The position numbers were made by a program, and so were the translations under genes. Shown in pieces: positions 47,623 through 56,443 of a stretch of DNA of 64,000 bases (position 1 is its first letter; the number at the start of each line of letters is the position of its first letter). The DNA comes from Streptococcus cristatus AS 1.3089 (GTDB taxonomy: Bacteria > Bacillota > Bacilli > Lactobacillales > Streptococcaceae). The notes under the pieces are model-generated. The model made no database searches, was not told where the DNA came from, and saw only the letters and a program-made list of their open reading frames with translations. The stretch covers positions 22,501-86,500 of the forward strand of contig NC_021175.1 of assembly GCF_000385925.1 (NCBI RefSeq). The letters are read 5' to 3'.

Positions 47623-48318
47623 ATGCGAATCAATGAACTAGGCCAGCCTATTGGGGAGGGGTTGCCGGACTTTAAGCCGGGAGATCTGCCCAAGCTGGAG
47701 CGAATAGAAGGTCAGTATGTCGTCATCGAGCGGTTGTCCAAGGACAAGCATGGAGTGGATTTATACGAAGTATATGGTCCGGATTCTCCTGCTGACATGT
47801 GGACCTATCTCTTTCAAAATCCTGTTCAAAGTCAGGGTGAGTGGTCGGCCTTGCTAGATCAGATGCTGGCAGCTCAGGATCGTTTCCACTATGCCATTGT
47901 GGACAAGGAGAGTGGCAAGGCGCTGGGAACCTTCGCTTTAATGAGGATTGACCGAGGCAACCGTGTCATTGAAGTGGGGTCTGTGACCTATTCGCCCAAG
48001 TTGAAGCGCACCAGACTGGCTACGGAAGCTCAATATTTACTGGCTCGCTATGTCTTTGAAGAGCTGGAGTATCGCCGCTACGAATGGAAATGCGATGCAC
48101 TCAATCAGCCCTCAAGGCGAGCGGCAGAGCGGCTTGGTTTTACCTACGAAGGCACCTTCCGTCAGGCGGTTGTCTATAAGGGGCGCAACCGAGACACTGA
48201 TTGGCTCTCCATGATTGATAAGGACTGGCCAGCTGTCAAGAGTCGTTTGGAGAAATGGCTGAGTCCAGACAATTTCGATGAAAAGGGACAGCAAATAAAA
48301 GCCTTGTCTGAGTTTTAA
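47623..48318 (+). CDS. GNAT family acetyltransferase, RimJ-like
   Basis: A 231-residue GNAT acetyltransferase. The core (about 85-200) contains GTFALMRIDRGNRVIEVGSV, ARLATEAQYLL-type acetyl-CoA loop (KRTRLATEAQ) and NQPSRRAAERLGFTYEGTFRQ, like RimJ/RimL and YnaD types. Substrate unknown. ATG at 47623 follows a weak AGGT. It lies between nanR and thrC, divergent from nanR. Confidence 0.85.
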   Translation: MRINELGQPIGEGLPDFKPGDLPKLERIEGQYVVIERLSKDKHGVDLYEVYGPDSPADMWTYLFQNPVQSQGEWSALLDQMLAAQDRFHYAIVDKESGKALGTFALMRIDRGNRVIEVGSVTYSPKLKRTRLATEAQYLLARYVFEELEYRRYEWKCDALNQPSRRAAERLGFTYEGTFRQAVVYKGRNRDTDWLSMIDKDWPAVKSRLEKWLSPDNFDEKGQQIKALSEF

Positions 48319-48327
48319 CATTTGATT

Positions 48328-48501
48328 GAGAGTGGGCCAGAAATCGGTAATTCGTTAGAATTCGAGTTCGTCGTCCCACCTCCGCACAGTTGAGTAGGGC
48401 TGTAAAAGCTGATGAAATCAGCCTAGTAGAGCCCACTCAACCACTGCGTCTTGCTCGACATCCAAAGACAATTGAGAGGCTAGGACTTTTGTCCCAGACT
48501 C
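48328..48501 (-). repeat. Structured intergenic repeat, copy 5 (inverted)
   Basis: Full-length copy in reverse orientation between the acetyltransferase and thrC. First arm (at 48501) reads GAGTCTGGGAC on the minus strand, with the large central stem GTTGAGTGGGCT intact. Confidence 0.85.
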
Positions 48502-48589
48502 TTTTTGCTTTTTAATTTTGATAAAAAGCGGGAATTTTCTGATAAATTTTGATATAATAAAACGAACTACAGATAAAGGATGAGAAAGA

Positions 48590-50074
48590 ATGACTTTAGT
48601 TTATCAATCAACGCGCGACGAGAAGAATAGAGTAACAGCCAGTCAGGCGATTCTGCAAGGTTTGGCGACAGACGGCGGTCTGTTTACGCCCATTACCTAT
48701 CCGCAGGTCGATTTGGACTTTGCCAAGCTCAAAGACGCTTCTTATCAGGAAGTAGCCAAGCTGGTTTTGTCTGCTTTTTTGGATGATTTTTCTGAAGCGG
48801 AGCTGGACCACTGTATCAACCATGCCTACGACAGCAAGTTTGATGATACGGCGATTGCTCCTTTGGTCAAGCTGGATGGTCAGTACAATCTAGAGCTTTT
48901 CCACGGAGCGACCATTGCCTTTAAGGACATGGCTTTGTCCATCTTGCCTCACTTGATGACAACCGCAGCCAAAAAGCACGGCTTGGAAAACAAAATTGTC
49001 ATTCTGACAGCAACTTCTGGCGACACAGGTAAGGCGGCTATGGCAGGCTTTGCGGACGTTCCTGGGACAGAAATTATCGTCTTTTATCCCAAAGACGGTG
49101 TCAGCAAGGTCCAAGAGCTGCAAATGACGACGCAGACAGGTGCCAATACGCATGTGGTTGCCATTGACGGCAACTTTGACGATGCCCAGACCAATGTCAA
49201 GCACATGTTCAATGACACAGACCTACGAGCTCGTCTCTTGGAGCACAAACTGCAGTTTTCATCAGCCAACTCTATGAATATCGGCCGTTTGGTGCCGCAG
49301 ATTGTTTACTATGTCTATGCCTATGCTCAGTTAGTGAAGACGGGAGAAATCACAGCAGGCGACAAGGTCAACTTTACAGTTCCGACAGGTAATTTTGGGA
49401 ATATCTTGGCGGCCTACTATGCCAAGCAAATCGGTCTGCCAGTTGGCAAGCTGATTTGTGCGTCGAATGAAAACAATGTCCTGACAGACTTCTTCAAGAC
49501 CCAGGTTTATGACAAGAAGCGGAGCTTTAAGGTGACGACTAGTCCATCCATGGATATTTTAGTTTCCTCTAACTTGGAGCGCTTGATTTTCCATCTGTCT
49601 GGTAACAGCGCTGAGAAAACAGCTGCCCTAATGGCGGCTCTCAATGAGCATGGACAGTATGAATTGACGGACTTTGACGCTGAAATTTTAGAGCTCTTTG
49701 TAGCTGACTATGCGACAGAGGCAGAGACAGCAGCTGAGATCAAGCGGGTCTATCAAACGTCTGACTATATCGAAGACCCTCATACTGCCGTTGCGTCTGC
49801 TGTCTATCAAAAATACTTGGCAGAAACAGCTGATCAGCGCAAGACTGTTATCGCATCTACCGCTAGTCCTTATAAATTCCCAGTCGTGGCTGTTGAAGCT
49901 GTGACCGGTCAGGCAGGACTCAGTGACTTTGAGGCTTTGGACCAACTGCACGAACTTTCTGGCGTAGCCCTGCCACCAGCTGTGGATGGCTTAGAAACAG
50001 CCCCAGTGCGTCATAAAACGACAGTCGCTGCAGACCAAATGCAGGCAGCAGTCGAGGATTACTTAGGATTATAA
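48590..50074 (+). CDS. thrC: Threonine synthase
   Basis: A 494-residue PLP enzyme that makes threonine from O-phosphohomoserine. FHGATIAFKDMAL carries the PLP Lys near residue 110, and TATSGDTGKAA the phosphate loop. Long ThrC form as in enterobacteria and streptococci. A -10 TATAAT is at 48553-48558. RBS AAAGGATGAG. Terminator follows. Confidence 0.95.
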   Translation: MTLVYQSTRDEKNRVTASQAILQGLATDGGLFTPITYPQVDLDFAKLKDASYQEVAKLVLSAFLDDFSEAELDHCINHAYDSKFDDTAIAPLVKLDGQYNLELFHGATIAFKDMALSILPHLMTTAAKKHGLENKIVILTATSGDTGKAAMAGFADVPGTEIIVFYPKDGVSKVQELQMTTQTGANTHVVAIDGNFDDAQTNVKHMFNDTDLRARLLEHKLQFSSANSMNIGRLVPQIVYYVYAYAQLVKTGEITAGDKVNFTVPTGNFGNILAAYYAKQIGLPVGKLICASNENNVLTDFFKTQVYDKKRSFKVTTSPSMDILVSSNLERLIFHLSGNSAEKTAALMAALNEHGQYELTDFDAEILELFVADYATEAETAAEIKRVYQTSDYIEDPHTAVASAVYQKYLAETADQRKTVIASTASPYKFPVVAVEAVTGQAGLSDFEALDQLHELSGVALPPAVDGLETAPVRHKTTVAADQMQAAVEDYLGL

Positions 50075-50092
50075 AGTTTGCTTAAAAAGACT

Positions 50093-50124
50093 AAAATCAG
50101 CTGGATATCTGGCTGATTTTTTAG
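50093..50124 (+). terminator. Terminator of thrC
   Basis: AAATCAGC / GCTGATTT with a ten-base loop and a T run. Confidence 0.8.
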
Positions 50125-50244
50125 TATCGTGGAGCCTTCAATCTTTTTGCAGTCCAAGAGCTTGGCAATCTCTAAGATAGTTCTCTCACATACAGAAGAA
50201 GTTGTCATGTTATTTATGCTATACTAGAGTTATAAAGTTAGTAA

Positions 50245-50415
50245 ACTTCGCTTGTAGTAAGCGGGTGGTTCTTACTGCTTAGTTATTTATTTGAATTTGG
50301 AGATAAAATTGATTCTGCCTACTATAATGGCCTGTATGAGCTTGATCAAGTAGGAGAGATTCCTTGTGGATATTGCAAAGGAATCGATTGGTATTCTAGA
50401 AAGGATTTGTTATGA
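50245..50415 (+). pseudogene. Remnant of a protein C-terminus before imm48
   Basis: An open frame of 56 codons without a start codon, reading SYLFEFGDKIDSAYYNG and then GEIPCGYCKGIDWYSRKDLL, with the stop overlapping the next ATG. It looks like true coding sequence, with CxxC. It may be the tail of a toxin or immunity gene left by recombination. A promoter block (50193-50241) precedes it. Confidence 0.4.
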
Positions 50416-50798
50416 ACGAAACTATCGTCAATGAAACCATTAAAATGGTCGATAAATTTTTAAGTTTGGTCACGATTGATTTGGCTGACGATCTTGACAG
50501 ACAGTTGGCGGCAGCCTATATTTTCGGGATGTTAAACGGAAAGGCGCAAAAGGATTCCATTAGTCCAGAAAATGTCCAAGCCTTGATGATTCGTATCGGT
50601 ATTGAGAAGCTTCAGTATGCTCCCGAGGTAGCCTTTGAAATGACACAGTTTGTCATCAATGCGACGGATAAGGAATTTCACCCAACGGTTCATGCGATTA
50701 TCCACAGAGGTCTAGAAGGCTACTTCCTATATTCCGACAGTCAATTTGGCGCTCTCTCAGATGATTTTGATGATATTGTTCAAGTAGTGAAAAGTTAA
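50412..50798 (+). CDS. Imm48-like immunity protein
   Basis: A 128-residue helical protein. The segments DLDRQLAAAYIFGMLNG and FVINATDKEFHPTVHAIIHR match the Imm48 family of polymorphic-toxin immunity proteins as I know it. The ATG overlaps the stop of the remnant before it. It is the first intact gene of a seven-kb immunity island. The cognate toxin is not in the window. Confidence 0.65.
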   Translation: MNETIVNETIKMVDKFLSLVTIDLADDLDRQLAAAYIFGMLNGKAQKDSISPENVQALMIRIGIEKLQYAPEVAFEMTQFVINATDKEFHPTVHAIIHRGLEGYFLYSDSQFGALSDDFDDIVQVVKS

Positions 50799-50866
50799 TA
50801 TTTACAGGGACTACATTTGATTTTATAATAGGACTTATTTCATCAGTTTTCAAATCGGAGGATAAA

Positions 50867-51577
50867 ATGGAAAAACAAATTAATGAAAAAATTGCGTTTT
50901 TAAATAAATACACGCTATCTTCTGAGAAAAAAGTAGAGTTTATAACCGATAAATCTACTATTTTGAATGCTCCTATTCCAGAATATTGGAAAAAGGCATT
51001 TGTAACGAGAGATATGAAAGAAAGAAAATCAATTATCCTCTCAGAATGGAAGAAATATGATGCACAAGAATTAAGGAATACTATTCTTTATTTGCAAACT
51101 TATTTAACTAATATTGAGTTGATGAAAATCGGAAATGAATATTCTGTTTTGTATACTATTCTTGGTTTCAAAACTAAAATGGAATTTTTCTATGAGGGGA
51201 AAAATCCAGTAACTGAACAAGAATTTAAGGAAAAGATAAAGTATCCGATAGAAAAAATTGATAATAGTATTATTGATTTCTATACGAAAATTCATAATGG
51301 TTTTTATGATTTTACTAGTAAGAGTATGGGATTGGATGCTTTGAAAGTCATTAATCCAGTTTCTGATTTTGAATGGGAATATGAAGACCAATTGGATATG
51401 GATTTGACCTCTTGCTATAACTTTTTCAGTAACGGAATGGGGACCTATGTGGTACTTGATTTAAACCAAAATCTGGAGACAGGAGCTTATCTTTGGTCCA
51501 CCAAAGAGCTTCCCCAAGGAAACTTAAATTTTTGGGATATCATTGATGAATGGATTATCATTGGACTGGATTTTTAA
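50867..51577 (+). CDS. SUKH-like immunity protein, copy 1 with shared 5' module
   Basis: A 236-residue protein. The C-terminal half has IIDFYTKIHNGFY, TYVVLDLN and GAYLWSTKELP, the style of SMI1/KNR4 (SUKH) immunity proteins. A paralogue is at 53802. The first ~42 codons and last ~75 codons are nearly identical in DNA with the paralogue, but the middle differs more. The start MEKQINEKI with leader AATCGGAGGATAAA is shared with other genes of the island. Confidence 0.65.
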   Translation: MEKQINEKIAFLNKYTLSSEKKVEFITDKSTILNAPIPEYWKKAFVTRDMKERKSIILSEWKKYDAQELRNTILYLQTYLTNIELMKIGNEYSVLYTILGFKTKMEFFYEGKNPVTEQEFKEKIKYPIEKIDNSIIDFYTKIHNGFYDFTSKSMGLDALKVINPVSDFEWEYEDQLDMDLTSCYNFFSNGMGTYVVLDLNQNLETGAYLWSTKELPQGNLNFWDIIDEWIIIGLDF

Positions 51578-51681
51578 GTTTTTGAATTAAAATTGAATGA
51601 CCAAACGAGGCAACCTGAATTAGTTGTTGATTTAGATACAAACCAAGTTGTACACTTTAACTTTACTAATAGGTAGGAAAA

Positions 51682-52279
51682 TATGTTTAAAATAATAAAA
51701 AAGAGTATAATCAGCAAGAGGAGTTAATATATAAAACAGATACAAAGGAATTAATAGCTACGCCAACAATAAATAGCGATATTACTTTTAGTTTTATATA
51801 TTTATTTTTAGGTTTTAATTCAGAAAATATGGAATCCACTCAATTTTGGGGTTATCATAACGACTTTTCTTGGATTAAAAGAAGTTTGGTGTCTCCTAAA
51901 TCTGATAAAGGTGTTATTATTACAGATAATGGCATTAATGGGGGAGATAGTTTACGCATTGACTATGCTTACAATTGGGAAACATATTATGATGAGCAAT
52001 CAGGTTGGCTTAAAATTGGCTCTGAAATTTTGAGTGAAGATCTTAGCTATGTTGAATTTTTCAGAAACACTATTGCTGGTATTGATAGGTGCGGTAATAT
52101 TCAAGAATTTTGGCTTAAACCTAAATTTAAATGATATTAAACTAATTAGTCTCTCCAAGAATATGGATTTTCCTGATACGAATAATTGGTCTTCAATTAC
52201 AGATTGGTTGACTGATTTGTCTTGGATAGAGGGAGGCAACTATACTTTTATTTTCAAAGATTATGATTTCTTTTTTTGA
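51682..52279 (+). pseudogene. Barstar-like immunity gene, frameshifted twice
   Basis: Frame 1 starts MFKIIKK and needs one more A in the A-run at 51697-51702 to continue YNQQEELIYKTDTKEL, TQFWGYHNDFSWIKR, GDSLRIDYAYNW. A second shift near 52090-52135 moves to the frame ending FPDTNNWSSITDWLTDLSWI and FIFKDYDFFF. The last part resembles the barstar family (Asn-Trp...Leu-Thr-Asp-Leu-Ser-Trp). The gene is broken. It lies directly before a barnase-like RNase fragment, its likely partner. Confidence 0.6.
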
Positions 52280-52282
52280 CTA

Positions 52283-52471
52283 ATGATGATGAGAAATAGT
52301 AAACTTTTAAATGGTGAAGAACTTCTTCCCGATGGAATCAAGTATAAAGAGTATGATGTTTATCCATATCAAAAAGGAGTGCCAAGAGGAACGGAAAGAA
52401 TTGTTATAGGTGAAGATGGATCCATATGGTATACTCAAGATCACTATCAAACTTTTATAAGAATAAAATAA
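52283..52471 (+). CDS. Orphan barnase-like RNase toxin tip
   Basis: A 62-residue fragment with the catalytic core of the microbial RNase (barnase/T1) family. E23 (KEYDV), R35 and R39 (PRGTERIV) and H54 (DHYQTF) correspond to barnase E73, R83, R87 and H102. The spacing R-4-R-15-H is the same, and DHYQTF is identical. The N-terminal helices of barnase and any delivery domain are missing, so it is probably a silent toxin tip waiting to recombine. RBS is poor. Confidence 0.7.
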   Translation: MMMRNSKLLNGEELLPDGIKYKEYDVYPYQKGVPRGTERIVIGEDGSIWYTQDHYQTFIRIK

Positions 52472-52481
52472 GGGGAATATA

Positions 52482-52976
52482 ATGTCAAAGAAATTTAATA
52501 ATAGAACATTTAGAAAGATAGAAGAAATTTATAGCGTTTATTTGCCTGACGAATTTAAAAAAGTTTATGGAAATATGGAGGAACTTCCTGAAAACTGGTA
52601 TGATTGGAGTGATTTTTCACCTCAGAATGTTAAGGTGTTGAGTAATTATATACAAGTAATAAAAGAAAATATAACAGAAGACATAGAATATGTTGATTGG
52701 AGCGATAATTGGGGAGAAGCTCCAAGCAATTTAGAACTTACAAAAGGAGAAATACTAAGTTGTTTAATGAATTCCCCAACATTATTGCCCATTTTTGGTC
52801 ATCGGTATATTGCATCATGTAATACTCCAATTTCGCCTGTATTTTCAATTGTTGGTTCAGATATCATTTATTATTCAAAAAGCCTAACTGATTATTTCCA
52901 TGGAATCACAGTCAGCAGAGAGACAAATCTATCTAATTTACCCCAAATTCCTTTTTGGTCCGATATTGCACAGTAA
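52482..52976 (+). CDS. SMI1/KNR4 (SUKH) family immunity protein
   Basis: A 164-residue protein with LPDEFKKVYGNMEELPENWYDW at the start and LPIFGHRYIASC, PVFSIVGSDIIYY at the end, typical of SUKH-family proteins next to RNase toxins. RBS AAGGGGA. It starts 11 bases after the RNase tip, so it may protect against the intact toxin. AT-rich. Confidence 0.75.
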   Translation: MSKKFNNRTFRKIEEIYSVYLPDEFKKVYGNMEELPENWYDWSDFSPQNVKVLSNYIQVIKENITEDIEYVDWSDNWGEAPSNLELTKGEILSCLMNSPTLLPIFGHRYIASCNTPISPVFSIVGSDIIYYSKSLTDYFHGITVSRETNLSNLPQIPFWSDIAQ

Positions 52977-53103
52977 ATGAAGATGTTTTTTCCGTGATTC
53001 CAGATGAAGAAATTTTTTCCGCTTCGTAGAGTTACTCGACTTGCTAGGGGATGATCAAGAGCCTGATTTATCTAATTTTCTAGGTAGCGAATTCGGAAAA
53101 TAG
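52977..53103 (+). pseudogene. Remnant of an immunity gene tail
   Basis: Two short frames join to a plausible protein end: EDVFSVIPDEEIF then FRFVELLDLLGDDQEPDLSNF, stop at 53101-53103. There is no start. The acidic end resembles SUKH-type proteins. Confidence 0.4.
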
Positions 53104-53143
53104 TATCTAATGTTCTTGTCTATAAAGTGAAATGGAGGATAAA

Positions 53144-53683
53144 ATGTTAGAAAACTTTGTAAAAGTGGCGGATATGCCCCAAGAAGTTATTGAAAAATAC
53201 AAAGATCAAGTCCCAGCTGAGTTAGTTCAAATTTGGCAGGAAGATGGTCTGGGAACTTTTCTTGATGGTTATCTAAAAGTCATCAATCCAGATGACTATC
53301 TTGAACTTCTCCAAGATAGTTATTTCAGAGGAGATGTCGCTTTTCCTATGTTCGTAACAGCATTTGGAGATATTATTACATGGGAAGAGAACGCCTACGT
53401 GGGAATTGTCCAATATAATATTCAAGATTTAGATATTATTTGTAAGGGTCTGGATTTATTCATTCGATTTTTAGATAACGAATATATTACAAAGAAATTT
53501 GAACTTGATTTATATAGACAAGCTGTAGCAAAACATGGTCCCCTGCCTTATGACCAATGTTTTGGTTTTGTACCGCTCCTAGCATTAGGAGGTTTTAAAG
53601 ATGTGGACCATATGGATAAGGTAAAAACCTTGGAGCACATTTACCTCATGTACCAGCTTACAGGCGGAGTGTTTGACGATTGA
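53144..53683 (+). CDS. GAD-like/DUF1851 family immunity protein
   Basis: A 179-residue protein. The N-terminus PAELVQIWQEDGLGTFLDGYLKV-type segment and the NPDDY motif match GAD-like domains. The end (CFGFVPLLALGG, DKVKTLEHIYLMYQLTGG) matches the T6SS Tdi1-type immunity domain. Start at 53144 with RBS TGGAGG. A strong terminator follows at 53692. Confidence 0.75.
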   Translation: MLENFVKVADMPQEVIEKYKDQVPAELVQIWQEDGLGTFLDGYLKVINPDDYLELLQDSYFRGDVAFPMFVTAFGDIITWEENAYVGIVQYNIQDLDIICKGLDLFIRFLDNEYITKKFELDLYRQAVAKHGPLPYDQCFGFVPLLALGGFKDVDHMDKVKTLEHIYLMYQLTGGVFDD

Positions 53684-53691
53684 TAATAAGT

Positions 53692-53715
53692 AACCACCCT
53701 TTGGGGTGGTTTTCT
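53692..53715 (+). terminator. Terminator after the GAD-like gene
   Basis: Perfect stem AACCACCC / GGGTGGTT with loop TTTG, then TTCTTG. Confidence 0.8.
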
Positions 53716-53801
53716 TGTAGTTTGATAAAAGCTTGTACATACGGTTTATGGTATACTTGGATTATAGTGAAACGATGTTAAAATCCAAATCGGAGGATAA
53801 A

Positions 53802-54512
53802 ATGGAAGAACAAATGAATGAAAAAATTGCGTTTTTAAATAAATACACGCTATCTTCTGAGAAAAAAGTAGAGTTTATAACCGATAAATCTACTATTTTG
53901 AATGCTCCTATTCCAGAATATTGGAAAGATGCTTTTCTAACTGATGATTTAGACGATAGAAAAGCAGTTATTCTAGGAGTTTGGAGGAAATATCTTGCAA
54001 GGGAATTGAGCAATACTATTCTTTATCTACAAACATACCTGACTGATATTGAGTTGATGAGAATTGGAGAAGAGTATTCTATTTTGTATACCATTCTTAG
54101 TTACAAGACTCAAAAGACAGCTTTCTACGAAGGGAAAAAACCACTATCTGAATCAAATTTTGGTGAAAAATTTGATTGTCCAGTTGAAAATATAGATAAA
54201 ACAATTGTAGACTTTTACACAAAAGTTCATAATGGTTTTTATTACTATCCGAGTAAAACAATGGGCTTGGATAGCACTGAAAATATCGATTCCATGGCTG
54301 ATTTTGAATGGGAATATGAAGACCAGCTGGAGATGGATTTGACCTCTTGCTATAACTTTTTCAGTAACGGGATGGGGACCTATGTGGTACTTGATTTAAA
54401 CCAAGATCTGGAGACAGGAGCCTATCTTTGGTCCGCCAAAGAGCTTCCTAAAGGAAACTTAAATTTTTGGGACTTCATTGATGAATGGATAATCATTGGT
54501 TTGGATTTTTAA
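53802..54512 (+). CDS. SUKH-like immunity protein, copy 2
   Basis: A 236-residue paralogue of the protein at 50867 with the same length. It is identical for nearly all of the first 42 residues and of the last 75. The centre is about half changed (DAFLTDDLDDRKAVIL versus KAFVTRDMKERKSIIL). The start is fixed by the shared RBS block CGGAGGATAAA. The hypervariable centre may set toxin specificity. Confidence 0.65.
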   Translation: MEEQMNEKIAFLNKYTLSSEKKVEFITDKSTILNAPIPEYWKDAFLTDDLDDRKAVILGVWRKYLARELSNTILYLQTYLTDIELMRIGEEYSILYTILSYKTQKTAFYEGKKPLSESNFGEKFDCPVENIDKTIVDFYTKVHNGFYYYPSKTMGLDSTENIDSMADFEWEYEDQLEMDLTSCYNFFSNGMGTYVVLDLNQDLETGAYLWSAKELPKGNLNFWDFIDEWIIIGLDF

Positions 54513-54589
54513 AAAGAAACGTGTCTCAACTAGGTTGAGTATGGGGAGGATTTGCCAGACACAACTTAGCAAACTAGAAAGAGGAAAAT

Positions 54590-55075
54590 ATGGAAAAACA
54601 AATTAACGAAAAAATTATTGAGATCGTGCATCAAGTAAATGATATGATTCCAGTTGAGTGGGATGATTTGTATATTGTAATCGAGATGGACAAGACCTAC
54701 AGTGGAGGAGCTTATTTCTTTTTCAAATATAAAAATCAATATCGTTACCATCTTGAAATGTCAGAAGATTTTGGTCTATCAATGGTGGAAGTTTTAAACG
54801 AAAATAAGGTTTTATTTAAAAAATCAGAAGATCTGAAAAGAGTGTTTATTGAAAATGACTTGGCAGATTGGTATATTTGTATCATTCATTTGGATGAAAA
54901 TAATAAGTTATCAGTAGACTTTGACTACGCGCCGTGGTTAGAAAGTGGTTATGGGCCAAGTGCACGTATGGATTTCTTTGAGTATAAATATTTAGGCAAG
55001 CAACCAGCGAATGAAAAAGAGCTTGAACAGTTCAAGGCCATGGAGACCTTCCAGCAGGAACATAATGGAAAATAG
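54590..55075 (+). CDS. YezG-family immunity protein, copy 1
   Basis: A 161-residue protein of the YezG/DUF600 family. IIEIVHQVNDMIPVEWDDLYI at the start and DFDYAPWLESGY, FFEYKYLGKQP at the end are the family motifs. In Bacillus YezG neutralises the LXG nuclease toxin YeeF. It begins MEKQINEKI like other genes of the island. A paralogue is at 56444. Confidence 0.8.
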   Translation: MEKQINEKIIEIVHQVNDMIPVEWDDLYIVIEMDKTYSGGAYFFFKYKNQYRYHLEMSEDFGLSMVEVLNENKVLFKKSEDLKRVFIENDLADWYICIIHLDENNKLSVDFDYAPWLESGYGPSARMDFFEYKYLGKQPANEKELEQFKAMETFQQEHNGK

Positions 55076-55133
55076 TTATTTCTAAGACGTTGGAAACGCT
55101 CTAGTCCAGTAGCAGGTGAGGTAAGTGATTGTG

Positions 55134-55586
55134 ATGTTAAATAATTTGAAATGTTTTGGTAAACTTTCTAATTTTGAGATAAATGAACTGGAACAAAGGT
55201 TAGACTTGAAGTTTCCATCGGATTATAAAGAATTTTTATCCCTTTCAAATGGTGGTCATGTAGAGAATGGATATATGGTTATTCAGGCACCTAGCTTGAC
55301 AGATGAGCTAGTCATTAATTTCTTTCTGGGCAAAAATGAGGATAAGAATATTGATCTAGTTTCCTGGAATCATGACTTTAATGATGAACTTCCAGCGTCC
55401 ACTTATATTTTTGCGGTCGAATATGGTGGAGGTATGTTTATCCATATTTTGGAAGGAGCGGATAGAGGTATTTATTTTTGGGACAGTAATTTTGGTCTTC
55501 CAGAAACATCTGATGAAGAGAATGTATTTTTATTGGCAAATACCTTCTCAGACTTTCTAGCAATGATAAAAGTTGAAAAGGAATAA
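55134..55586 (+). CDS. SMI1/KNR4 (SUKH) family immunity protein
   Basis: A 150-residue SUKH-domain protein: INELEQRLDLKFPSDYKEFL, SNGGHVENGY, IFAVEYGGGMFIHI and GIYFWD are family motifs. GTG codons at 55125 and 55131 are other possible starts; GGTGAGG lies at 55114-55120, so 55131 is also plausible. Terminator-like hairpin at 55594. Confidence 0.82.
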   Translation: MLNNLKCFGKLSNFEINELEQRLDLKFPSDYKEFLSLSNGGHVENGYMVIQAPSLTDELVINFFLGKNEDKNIDLVSWNHDFNDELPASTYIFAVEYGGGMFIHILEGADRGIYFWDSNFGLPETSDEENVFLLANTFSDFLAMIKVEKE

Positions 55587-55593
55587 GTTCAGC

Positions 55594-55618
55594 GCCACCC
55601 TCGAGGTGGTCTTCTTAT
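55594..55618 (+). terminator. Terminator after the SUKH gene
   Basis: GCCACC-ctcga-GGTGGT with one G-T pair, followed by CTTCTTATT. Confidence 0.6.
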
Positions 55619-55775
55619 TAGCAGAAGAAGTTCTCATTTTATTTATGTTATACTAGAATCATATAATTAGCAAAGGTCATTTTAAGTTTTGAAGAAGTAA
55701 GCTTGAAAGGTGGCCTCGAGCTATCAGAGAATATCAATATAAAAAGTTATCAGACCAGATTAGTGAGGTGATTGA

Positions 55776-56398
55776 ATGGTTAAGTTTTCAAAGATTGATA
55801 AACAACTGGAAAAAGAGCTTAAACAAGCAGTTCGTAATGCTGCGAAGCGATTGAAATTTAAATCAAGAAGTAAAAATGTTTTTGATAGAGTAGGAGACTA
55901 TTTCGTACGTTACATGATTAATATTAATTTCCCAGATAATAAGTTTCGTCTAATCATTCGTCCTTATATCAAACCCTATGTTATTGATGATATTTTTTGG
56001 GAAGTCTTTGATATGGCGAGTAATTCTCAAGCACCTAACCAACTAAGATCGCCGAAGAAGACTGGACGATGGAGGATCTCGACCTAGAAAAGGTTGAAAC
56101 CAAGGTTTTCGAAGTGCTCTCAGAGACCCATGAAGAAGTCTTAAAACTAATAAATAGCTTCTCAACTTTTGAAGATTCTTACGCTTATGCAGTTGAAAAT
56201 TCGCCAAATCCTGCCCGTCATGACTTGATGGGAATGCTGTTAATGATCCACCGGGAGCAGTATACAGAGGCACTCCGAATGGCCGAAGGTTTGATCGCAA
56301 AGCGTAAATTCGGAGGATCCCAAAATAAGGGTAAATGGATTAATGAATATATCGTTGATTATTGTAAAGAAAGGCTTGAGCTAGACAGTGGCATCTAA
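55776..56398 (+). pseudogene. Immunity-island gene, frameshifted
   Basis: The first frame (MVKFSKIDKQLEKELK, NVFDRVGDYFVRYMI) ends off-frame at 56087. The second frame joins just before KIAEEDWTMEDLDLEK and continues to GKWINEYIVDYCKERLELD. Adding one A near 56042 (CAAACTAAG) would give a protein of about 207 residues. The N-part recalls DUF4304-type proteins, but I do not assign it. RBS GTGAGGTGA. Confidence 0.6.
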
Positions 56399-56443
56399 GC
56401 CCAGTTTTCACTTGAAATTAACACAAGCAAATCGGAGGATAAA

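Noticed and set aside
48236..48436. Minus-strand ORF over the acetyltransferase end and repeat copy 5
   Set aside because: Most of it lies in the repeat and in the opposite strand of an intact gene; no RBS.
48501..48589. Possible T-box or riboswitch before thrC
   Set aside because: The gap after the repeat is under 90 bp, with no T-box core or alternative stems seen.
55690..55775. Coding-like frame (AIREYQYKKLSDQISEVIEWL) before the gene at 55776
   Set aside because: It has protein-like composition but no start, is short and runs into the next gene out of frame; too weak to list as a gene.
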